This document shows, piece by piece, positions 53,206 to 61,545 of a stretch of DNA of 64,000 nucleotides. Within the stretch, counting starts at the first letter, position 1, and every line of letters starts with the position of its first letter. A program made the translations under genes and the position numbers. The notes beneath the pieces were generated by a model, which made no database searches, was not told the origin of the DNA, and worked only from the letters and a program-made list of their open reading frames with translations. The stretch spans positions 1,612,001 to 1,676,000 of the forward strand of contig CAVWQP010000009.1 of assembly GCA_963757125.1 (NCBI GenBank). The letters run 5' to 3'. The stretch is from CAVVSD01 sp963757125. Lineage in GTDB: Bacteria > Actinomycetota > Thermoleophilia > Solirubrobacterales > Solirubrobacteraceae.

Positions 53206-54495
53206 CTAGCGGTAGATGCTGTAGACGATCTTCCCGGTCGGCGACGTCCACGCGGCGATGGCGTCGGCGGCCGCTCCGGCCAGCGCCGGCGAGGCGCCCT
53301 GAGCGCCCGCGTGCGGTGACAGGTTGCGGATGACGCCGATGATCCCGCCCGGCGCGATCCGGCGCGCCTGGATCGTGCGTCGCCCGTTGCCGTCGACGCG
53401 GCCCCACGCGGCGAGGACCGAGCCCGTGCCGTCGTGGGCGAACACGACGTCGTCCGCCCGCGTGCCGGAGGCGGTGAGCGCGGTGATCGACCCGACCGGC
53501 GCGCCCGCGGCCGTGAGGCGCTGCAGCCGCAGGGTTCCCGCCGAGCTGGCGTAGCCGCTCGTCCGCCCCGTTGCCGTCCACCCGAGCATGAACTCGCGTG
53601 CCGACGTGGCGACGAGCCGCGGCGCGTACGCGCCCTCCGGGCCCGGGACGATCGTGACGGTCGCGCCGAAGGTGCCGCCCGGCGGCCGGGACGCGATCTG
53701 CACGGCGTTGCCTCGGCCGGTCGACGCCAGCCACGCGACGACGACGGTCCCATCGGCGCCCTGGACGATCTGGACGTCGCGCGCGTACCCAGCGGTCGCC
53801 GGCGTCACGGCTGCGCCGTACGCCGCGCCGGGCGCTGCGTCGGCGATGAAGACGCGCCCGCCGTCCTGCCACGACGCCGTCCGCGTGCCGTTCGCGGCGA
53901 CGACGAGCCCGGGCTGGGAGGCCACGCCCGTCCCCGGGAGCGAGGAGGCGGGGCCGTACAGCTGGTTCGTGACCGTCCGCTCGGCGGACGTCGTCCGCAG
54001 GTCGTACACGAGCCGCCGTGTGCCGTCGGCGCCGTCGACCCACCGTGGCTCGTAGCCGGAGGAGGGACCGGTGGTCAGCTCGGTGCGGGTGCGCGGAGGC
54101 GTCGTGCTCCCCGGACGCACCGAGGTGGCGAACAGGCGCTGCGCGTTCGCGGCGAGCCGGCGCCACACGATGTCCGCCGCGGGCGCGCCCGCACGCAGCC
54201 CGACGGTGACGTCGTCGAGGTTGCCCGTCAGCGAGTCGATGACCGTGCTCGCGCCCTGCACGCCGTCGCGAAGGCGGCCCTGGCGGATCTCAGCTCGGTT
54301 GCGCCCGTCGAGATGGCGGGCGAATCCGAGCGCGATGCGCCCGCGGCTGTCGGCGGCGACGGACGGGTCGAACGACTGCCCGGCGCTCGTCGCGGCTCGC
54401 GCGGAGGTCCACGACCCGGCCTCGGCCGCCGCGGGCGCTGTGGCGGCCAGCGCGATCGCAGCGGCCCCGATGGAGGCGATCCGAGAAGGTCTCAT
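53206..54495 (-). CDS. Secreted repeat protein, possible beta-propeller
   Basis: A 429-residue protein with a signal peptide (SRIASIGAAAIALAATAPAA). The rest is made of beta-strand units with recurring ADxRGRIALG/DGTxVVAWL-type phrases (for example GADGTVVVAWLAS, DGTGSVLAAWGRVDGNG, ADAIAAWTSPTGKIVY). That spacing, about 45-60 residues, fits a beta-propeller. No catalytic residues or cell-wall anchor seen. Function unknown. Confidence 0.65.
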   Translation of the reverse strand: MRPSRIASIGAAAIALAATAPAAAEAGSWTSARAATSAGQSFDPSVAADSRGRIALGFARHLDGRNRAEIRQGRLRDGVQGASTVIDSLTGNLDDVTVGLRAGAPAADIVWRRLAANAQRLFATSVRPGSTTPPRTRTELTTGPSSGYEPRWVDGADGTRRLVYDLRTTSAERTVTNQLYGPASSLPGTGVASQPGLVVAANGTRTASWQDGGRVFIADAAPGAAYGAAVTPATAGYARDVQIVQGADGTVVVAWLASTGRGNAVQIASRPPGGTFGATVTIVPGPEGAYAPRLVATSAREFMLGWTATGRTSGYASSAGTLRLQRLTAAGAPVGSITALTASGTRADDVVFAHDGTGSVLAAWGRVDGNGRRTIQARRIAPGGIIGVIRNLSPHAGAQGASPALAGAAADAIAAWTSPTGKIVYSIYR

Positions 54496-54530
54496 GCCAC
54501 TGGAACGGCACGCGACGACCCCGGGTTGCG

Positions 54531-55946
54531 TTATTTGGCGTACTCCACCGCGCGCGACTCCCGGATGACGGTCACCTTGATCTGGCCCGGGTACTCGAGC
54601 TCGCGCTCGATGTCGCGTGCGATCTCGCGGGACAGGAGCAGCGCGCCGTCGTCGTCGATGCGGTCCGGCGTGACCATGACGCGGATCTCGCGACCCGCCT
54701 GCATCGCGTAGACCTTCTCGACGCCCTTGTGCCGCGTCGCGATCTGCTCGAGGTCGCGCAGGCGCTTGACGTACTGCTCGAGCGACTCGCCGCGGGCGCC
54801 CGGCCGGGCGCCGCTCAGGGCGTCGGCGGACTGCACGATCACGGCCTCGATCGTCTGCGGCTCGACCTCGTTGTGGTGCGCCTCCATGGCATGCACGACG
54901 GCCTCGGACTCGCCGTGCCGGCGCGCGAGGTCGCCGCCGACGATGGCGTGCGGGCCCTCGACCTCGTGCGAGACGGCCTTGCCGATGTCGTGCAGCAGCG
55001 CGGCGCGGCGGGCCATCTTCGCGTTGGCGCCCAGCTCGTCGGCCATCATCGCGGCGAGGTTCGCGCACTCGACGGAGTGCGCGAGGACGTTCTGGCCGTA
55101 GCTCGTGCGGAACTTCAGCCGGCCCAGCGTCTTCACGAGGTCGGCGTCGAGGCCCTGGACGTTCGCCTCGAAGGCGGCCTCCTCGCCGGCCTTGGTGATG
55201 TGCGCGTCGAGCTCGGACTTCGCCTGGTAGTAGGTCTCCTCGATCCGCGCCGGATGGATGCGACCGTCCTGCAGCAGCTTCTCCAGCGTGAGGCGCGCGA
55301 CCTCGCGGCGGACGCCGTCGAAGCCCGAGAGCACCACCGCGTTGGGCGTGTCGTCGATGATGAAGTCGACGCCGGTGAGGTTCTCCAGCGCGCGGATGTT
55401 CCGGCCCTCACGCCCGATGATCCGGCCCTTCATGTCGTCGGAGGGCAGCTGGACGACGGACACCGTGGTCTCGGCGGCGTGGCTTGCCGCCAGACGCTGC
55501 ATCGCCACCGCGAGGATCGAGCGCACGCGGCGCTCGGCGTCGCGCTTGGTCTCCTCCTCGATCTGACGCAGCCGGCGGGCGGCGTCGTGGCGCGCGCGGT
55601 CCTCGACGTCGCGCAGCAGGCGCTCCTTGGCCTGCGACGCGCTCAGGCCGGAGATGCGCTCCAGCGCGGACTCCTGGTCGCGCTCGCGGAGCGCGAGCTG
55701 CTCGCGCTCGGCCTCGAGCGCCCGTGTCTGCTCGTCCAGCTCGCGGGCGCGCCGGTCAAGCTCCCCGGTCCGTTCGCGCGCGCGCTCCTCGAGCCGGCTG
55801 ACGCTCTCCTCGCGTTCGGCCGAATCAGGCTGCGCGGCTGCGGCGTCCTGCGCAGCCGGAGCGGGATGGTGCCCACCACGGCGCAGCAGGGCCGCCACAA
55901 GGACGGCCGCGGCGGCCACGATGGCCACCACAACGACGATTTCCAT
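54531..55946 (-). CDS. rny: Ribonuclease Y
   Basis: A 471-residue endoribonuclease. A membrane anchor spans residues about 3-22 (IVVVVAIVAAAAVLVAALL). A coiled coil runs from about 40 to 150 (SRLEERARERTGELDRRA). A KH domain follows with SDDMKGRIIGREGRNIRALE. The HD domain has HSVECANLAAMMADELGANA, AALLHDIGKAVSHEVEG and VHAMEAHHNEVEP. It starts mRNA decay. ATG 55946 puts the helix at the start; a GTG 33 bases upstream is less likely. Unusual among actinobacteria other than deep-branching lines. Confidence 0.93.
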   Translation of the reverse strand: MEIVVVVAIVAAAAVLVAALLRRGGHHPAPAAQDAAAAQPDSAEREESVSRLEERARERTGELDRRARELDEQTRALEAEREQLALRERDQESALERISGLSASQAKERLLRDVEDRARHDAARRLRQIEEETKRDAERRVRSILAVAMQRLAASHAAETTVSVVQLPSDDMKGRIIGREGRNIRALENLTGVDFIIDDTPNAVVLSGFDGVRREVARLTLEKLLQDGRIHPARIEETYYQAKSELDAHITKAGEEAAFEANVQGLDADLVKTLGRLKFRTSYGQNVLAHSVECANLAAMMADELGANAKMARRAALLHDIGKAVSHEVEGPHAIVGGDLARRHGESEAVVHAMEAHHNEVEPQTIEAVIVQSADALSGARPGARGESLEQYVKRLRDLEQIATRHKGVEKVYAMQAGREIRVMVTPDRIDDDGALLLSREIARDIERELEYPGQIKVTVIRESRAVEYAK

Positions 55947-56308
55947 TGCCGTTCCCTCCCCCGCGGGCAGCGCGTCCAAGCGCGGCCTCGGCGGACGTCA
56001 GTCTCGATGAGGTGATCAGGGAGGATCGGGGGCCATCTGGGCCGTGTGTCAGCGGTCGTCGACACCCGGCGTCGGAGGTCGTGAGAGGTGTGCTGCCGGG
56101 GCTGTCGGGGCGTTCAAAAAGGCTCAATTTGCTGCACCTTCGGCTCCGTGTCCGGATCCGATCCATGTCTGCTGAGAATAGGCCTGAGTCGCTCTCGGCA
56201 CAACCGAACGCCTGTACGGCTCTGGGCCACCCGGAAGCATAGGGACGACACCTTCCGCATGCGTGCGCACGTGCCAGAACGCACGAATGGTCCGGGGCAC
56301 GGTGGCGT
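55947..56308. other. Non-coding spacer upstream of rny
   Basis: This 362-base stretch lies between rny and the alcohol-dehydrogenase remnant. It is richer in A+T than its surroundings near 56115-56185. No protein with family support is found in any frame. On the minus strand TTGTGC (56203-56198), a 17-base spacer and TATTCT (56180-56175) form a weak vegetative promoter for rny, leaving a leader of about 230 bases. Confidence 0.5.
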
Positions 56309-57058
56309 CTAGCCCGGGACGAGGACGGCGCGGCCCTGGACGCGGCCCTGCTCGAGGTCCTGCAGCGCGTCGTTGACGGCCTCGGGCGGATACGGCGTCG
56401 TGTGCAGCGTCACCGCGCCCTGGGCGGTGAGCGTCGCCAGGTCCGCGAGGTCGTCGTAGGTGCCCGCCGCGTTGCCGACGATGAGCAGCTCCTTCGTGAT
56501 GATCTCCAGCGTCGACCGTCCGTGAGATCCAGAACCGCCTGGATCTGCGTGCCGTCCGCCGCCACGGTGGTGCGCGCCGACCTCCGTCGCCAGCGCACGG
56601 GACTCCTCGCGCGGCTCGACGACGATGACCTCGGCGGGCGTCAGCGCCCGCAGCAGCTGCACGCCGATGAGACCGAGGCCCCCGGCGCCGATCGCGACCA
56701 CCCGGTGCCCGGGCTCCAGCAGCTTCGCCGCGCGCCGTACCGCGTGGTACGCGGTCAGCCGCCGTCGGCCGACAGGCCGGGGTTGTACGCCCGCTCGCAG
56801 TGGGCGTCGTCGCCCCGCCGGCACGGCCGGCACAGCCCGCAGGTCACGAACGAGTGCGCGATGACGGTGTCGCCGACCGCGACCGACGTCACGGCCGAGC
56901 CGATCTCGTGGACCCAGCCGGCGTTCTCGTGCCCGACGATGAACGGCAGCCCCGGGGACGCGAAGTCCCACATCCCCTCGGCTCTGGATCGTCGGCTCGG
57001 GGACCTGGTCGAGGTGGAGCTTGTGGTCCTCGTAGCCGTGGACCCGGGCGGCGAGCAT
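56309..57058 (-). pseudogene. Zinc alcohol dehydrogenase, decayed by three internal deletions and frameshifts
   Basis: The start is normal (MLAARVHGYEDHKLHLDQVP) and overlaps the recX stop. Then pieces of a zinc-dependent ADH follow in order but in different frames: GMWDFASPGLPFIVGHENAG, the structural-zinc CGLCRPCRRGDDAHCE, LTAYHAVRRAAKLLEPGHRV, VAIGAGGLGLIGVQLL, and LEIITKELLIVGNAAGTYDD. Missing are the catalytic-zinc Cys region after PEPTIQ, about 30 residues after NPGLSADGG, and about 40-50 residues before the LEIITKE block. Junctions are near 56980, 56756 and 56520. The remnant cannot bind catalytic zinc. Confidence 0.75.
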
Positions 57059-57543
57059 CAGGCGGCCTCGGGCTCGCGCTCGAACGCGCGCACCACGTCG
57101 TAGGCGAGATCCAGGTCGTAGCCCTTGCGCACGAGCATCCCGAGCGCCCGCTCGCGCTCGCGGTCGCTCTGCGGCGGCACGCGGATCTTGCGGCGCAGCA
57201 GCGCGATCGCAGCGTCGTGCTCGGCGTCGCCATCGCGTGCGTCCAGCGCCGCGGTGACGTCCGCCTCCCCGACGCCCGCCGCGTGCAGCTTGCGCGCGAT
57301 CCGGTCGGCGCCCCAGTCGTCGAGCTCGCGCCGGTCCTCGGCGAAGCGCCGCGCGTAGCGGGCGTCGTCGAGGTAGCCGGCCTCGGCCAGCGACGTCAGC
57401 GCGCCGTCGATCGCCGACGGCTCGACGCGCTTGCCCTCGAGGTGACGACGCACCTCGAGGACCGTCCGGTCCCGCCTGCCGAGATAGCGGTAGGCGAGGT
57501 CGAGCGCGTGCTGCAGGCGCTCCTCCGCGGTTCCCGTCACCAC
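57058..57543 (-). CDS. recX: Regulatory protein RecX
   Basis: A 161-residue RecX, which inhibits RecA filaments. Its three-helix repeats are seen in LAYRYLGRRDRTVLEVRRHL, then EAGYLDDARYARRFAEDRRE and the C-terminal RALGMLVRKGYDLDLAYDVV. It starts 8 bases after the recA stop, from a GTG at 57543 (a second GTG follows directly). Its stop overlaps the ADH remnant's start (ATGA). Confidence 0.9.
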   Translation of the reverse strand: MVTGTAEERLQHALDLAYRYLGRRDRTVLEVRRHLEGKRVEPSAIDGALTSLAEAGYLDDARYARRFAEDRRELDDWGADRIARKLHAAGVGEADVTAALDARDGDAEHDAAIALLRRKIRVPPQSDRERERALGMLVRKGYDLDLAYDVVRAFEREPEAA

Positions 57544-57550
57544 CTGGGAC

Positions 57551-58645
<1,095 letters not shown>

Positions 58646-58899
58646 GGGTGGTGAGGGCCTTTCCTCGCGCTCTGGTTCAACAGCCAAGTGTGCGGGCTGC
58701 ATCGGACGGAACGAGGACGCTACGGATGGGCTCGCAACGGCTCGACACGACGGTGTGACGAGTCTGCGCCATGAGTCGGACAACTCACGCGCACTTGATC
58801 ATCAGCGCACGAACGACCTCAGCGGTGCGTCCTCGCACAAGGGCCGCTTGCCGCATCTCGCCGCGCGCGCTACGAAGGGCGTCTGCTCCTGGAGGTGCG

Positions 58900-59439
58900 C
58901 TACTCCAGGCGAGTCCGCGCGAGCGCTTCGTAGCGCGGCGCCGGACCGGGGTGAGAGCGATACAGCGTGAGCGCCTCCAGCGCGAAGGAGGGGCTCGGCA
59001 CCCGAGGCAGCGCGACATCGCCGGGGCGCACGCCCGCGCCCCGGCGAACACGCGCGACCGTCACGTGCGGGCGCCACCTGCGCCCCTCGGACTCGTGCCC
59101 GACGCCGGCCTCGAGCGCCGCGGACACCCGTGCCTGCAGCTCCGCGAGACGTCCCGACGGGTCCGCCACGGCCACCGTCAGCACGTGCGGGCGCCGCGGC
59201 GAGAGCCACAGCGGCTCGCCGAGCGCGACCTCCACCGGGCCGTCCGCGCACGCCGTGACGAGCTCGCCGATCTCCGGAGCCTCCCCGTCGTCGCGCGACC
59301 CGAGGAACACGAGCGTGAGATGCAGCCGCTCCTCCGGGATCGCGCGCAGCCCGGGCACGGCGTCGGCACAGGCCGTTCCCCAGGAGGCGAGCGGCGCGCG
59401 CACCGCGGCCGGGATGTCGGCGGCCGCGAAGAGCCGCAC
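58900..59439 (-). CDS. thpR: RNA 2',3'-cyclic phosphodiesterase ThpR (LigT family)
   Basis: A 179-residue 2H phosphoesterase. The two HxT/SxΦ motifs are HLTLVF and HVTVAR. It begins RLFAAADIPAAVRAPLASWG as in the family. GTG start at 59439. It lies between cinA and recA, where it is often found in actinobacteria. It hydrolyses cyclic phosphate ends; a tRNA-ligation role in vitro is reported for the E. coli homologue. Confidence 0.87.
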   Translation of the reverse strand: MRLFAAADIPAAVRAPLASWGTACADAVPGLRAIPEERLHLTLVFLGSRDDGEAPEIGELVTACADGPVEVALGEPLWLSPRRPHVLTVAVADPSGRLAELQARVSAALEAGVGHESEGRRWRPHVTVARVRRGAGVRPGDVALPRVPSPSFALEALTLYRSHPGPAPRYEALARTRLE

Positions 59440-59442
59440 GCC

Positions 59443-60756
59443 TCAGGCGGCGATCGGTGCCCGCTCGCCCTCGCCGTGCAGGAGCCTGCGGACGAGATGC
59501 ATGGCCACCGTGGTCGAGCGGTCGCGGACGTCGTCGCGCCCGCCGGGCAGCTGCACGGAGCGGGTGATCCGCCGTCCGTCCGCGGATGCCGCCGACAGGC
59601 ACACGAAGCCGACGGGCTTGGCCTCCGTCCCGCCGCCGGGCCCGGCGACGCCGGTGATGCCCACACCCACATCCGCGTCGAGCCGGCGCAGCGCGCCGAA
59701 GGCCAGCGCCTCCGCGACCTCGAGCGACACCGCCCCGTGGCGGGCGATGAGCTCCGGATCGACGCCCGCGACGTGGATCTTCGCCGAGTTCGCGTACGCG
59801 ACGATGCCGCCGAGCACGTAGCTCGACGAGCCCGCGCGCTCCGTCAGGCGCGCCGCGAGAAGACCCCCGGTGCACGACTCCGCAGTCGCGATCGTCGCGC
59901 CCTGGTCGAGCAGCGCCCGCGCGACGAGGTCGTCGACGGTGCTGCCGTCGTCGGAGAACAGCATGCCCGCGTGACGCTCGCGCACGAGGTCCTCGAGCGC
60001 CGCGTACGCCGTCCCCCCGTCCGGCCCGTAGCGGGTGACGACCTCGATCTCCCCGCGCCGCAGGCACGTCGTGATCTCCAGCGGGGCGAGGTCGATGCCC
60101 GTGGCCTGCGCGACCCGCAGCGTCTCGGCGATCTCGGACTCCGGCATGCCGTACATGCGCAGCGTTCGGACCGCGAACGACCCGGCGCCGGCGACCGCGT
60201 CGCGCAGTGCTCGCGCCTCCACCGCCTGGGCCCACATCGCCTGCAGCTCGGACGGCGGCCCGGGCAGGACGACGACGGTCGGGCCGTCGCCGGACGCCGG
60301 CGCGGACACGAGGCCGGGGGCCGTGCCGACGGGTTCGAGCACCGTCGCGCCGACGGGCACGAGCGCCTGCTTGCGCGTGCCCTCCTTCCAGGCGTCGATG
60401 TCGAGGTTCGGGAAGCGCTGCAGCAGCGGCTCGAGCTTCGCCGCGATCCGTCCCTGCAGCGGCTCGTCGAGCGCCAGGTCGCGCCCCTGGAACGCCGCGA
60501 CGACCTCGATCGTCAGATCGTCGGCCGTCGGACCGAGGCCGCCGCTCGTGATGATCAGCGCGACCCCCTGCGACGCCAGCCACGCCAGGGCGCCGCGCAT
60601 GTCCTCCGGACGGTCGCCCACGATCACGGTCGTCTCGTGGTCGACGCCGAGCTCCGTCAGCCGGTCGGCGAGCCACGGGCCGTTGGCGTCGCGCACGCGA
60701 CCGTTGAGCACCTCGGTGCCGGTGATGACGATCCCTGCGCGTGGAATGTGGTTCAC
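59443..60756 (-). CDS. cinA: CinA: nucleotide-recycling protein with PncC-type amidase domain
   Basis: A 437-residue two-domain protein. The N-terminal MoCF-like domain (residues 1-170) has VITGTEVLNGRVRDANGPWL and IITSGGLGPTADDLTIEVVA, as in COG1058 ADP-ribose pyrophosphatases. The C-terminal CinA domain (about 275-430) has TIATAESCTGGLLAARLTER, SSSYVLGGIVAYANSAKIHV, and GITGVAGPGGGTEAKPVGFV. That second domain deamidates nicotinamide mononucleotide. GTG start overlaps the preceding gene's stop. Placed before thpR and recA. Confidence 0.9.
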   Translation of the reverse strand: MNHIPRAGIVITGTEVLNGRVRDANGPWLADRLTELGVDHETTVIVGDRPEDMRGALAWLASQGVALIITSGGLGPTADDLTIEVVAAFQGRDLALDEPLQGRIAAKLEPLLQRFPNLDIDAWKEGTRKQALVPVGATVLEPVGTAPGLVSAPASGDGPTVVVLPGPPSELQAMWAQAVEARALRDAVAGAGSFAVRTLRMYGMPESEIAETLRVAQATGIDLAPLEITTCLRRGEIEVVTRYGPDGGTAYAALEDLVRERHAGMLFSDDGSTVDDLVARALLDQGATIATAESCTGGLLAARLTERAGSSSYVLGGIVAYANSAKIHVAGVDPELIARHGAVSLEVAEALAFGALRRLDADVGVGITGVAGPGGGTEAKPVGFVCLSAASADGRRITRSVQLPGGRDDVRDRSTTVAMHLVRRLLHGEGERAPIAA

Positions 60757-61532
60757 GGGTTGCAGACCGGTCGTTGGGAGGGCCCGAGCCCGGTGATCTT
60801 GCCACCGCGGCTGATCGCGTACCCCACCGGCACGTCCGACGGCGGGATCGCGCGCGTGCGGCCGTTGACCCGCAGCCGCGCCTGGCCGTTGCTGAGGACG
60901 AGCCGGAAGCGGCCGGACCGCAGCGTCGAGGTCGACTGCCCGGCCTGCAGCGTCCGGCCGTTCACGCGCTTGCGGCCGTCGGCGGTCTGGACGCACGCGA
61001 CGACCTGCCCCGTCGCCGTGATCCGGAGCGTCGCCGGCTTCGGCTCGCTGCGCTGCGTCGTGGTCCGCGCGGCGGTCGGCGCCGTGGACGTCCGCGTCGT
61101 CGTCGCGGGGGTCCCGCTGCCGGTCGGGCTGTTCGAGTCGTCGGCGCCCCGGCCCAGCGCGTAGAGGGCGACGACGAGACCCACGATCACGAGCGCGACC
61201 AGGCCGAAGCGCGGGAAGCGGCTGCGCCCCGAGCGCTCGCGCGCACGCTGCTCGCGCGCGCCGCGGGGCGAGATCGGCTGGAGCTCGACGTCGGACAGGC
61301 GCTCGTGGCGCAGCTTGTACTCCTCGACGAGCATCCGCCCGTCGAGGCCCAGCGCGTCGGCGTACGTGCGCAGGAACGTCTTGACGTACGTGGGCCCGGG
61401 GAGCAGGTCCCACTCCTCGTTCTCCAGGGCGCGCAGATACTTGGCGCGGATCTTCGTCTGCGCCTCGATCTCAGTGATGTCGATCCGGGAGCGCATTCGC
61501 TCCTCCCGGAGGGTCGCCCCGATGTCGGGCAT
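60753..61532 (-). CDS. RodZ-like protein with HTH, membrane helix and C-terminal beta domain
   Basis: A 259-residue protein. The N-terminal HTH_25 domain reads IGATLREERMRSRIDITEIE and ALENEEWDLLPGPTYVKTFL. A basic stretch and a single membrane helix (FGLVALVIVGLVVALYAL) follow, then a Thr/Ser-rich linker and a beta-rich periplasmic part (DUF4115-like: VNGRTLQAGQSTSTLRSGRF). RodZ links MreB to wall synthesis in rods. Function may differ here, since MreB is not in the window. Its stop overlaps the cinA start. Confidence 0.82.
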   Translation of the reverse strand: MPDIGATLREERMRSRIDITEIEAQTKIRAKYLRALENEEWDLLPGPTYVKTFLRTYADALGLDGRMLVEEYKLRHERLSDVELQPISPRGAREQRARERSGRSRFPRFGLVALVIVGLVVALYALGRGADDSNSPTGSGTPATTTRTSTAPTAARTTTQRSEPKPATLRITATGQVVACVQTADGRKRVNGRTLQAGQSTSTLRSGRFRLVLSNGQARLRVNGRTRAIPPSDVPVGYAISRGGKITGLGPSQRPVCNP

Positions 61533-61545
61533 CAGGGGCCCCAGG

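Noticed and set aside
56175..56203. Firm promoter call for rny
   Set aside because: The -35 matches at only three positions and the leader would be about 230 bases. Mentioned in the spacer entry but not listed as its own feature.
55946..56242. A 98-codon open frame upstream of rny on the plus strand
   Set aside because: Composition is Pro/Arg/Ser-rich without hydrophobic pattern or family match, and it starts opposite the rny start codon. Treated as non-coding.
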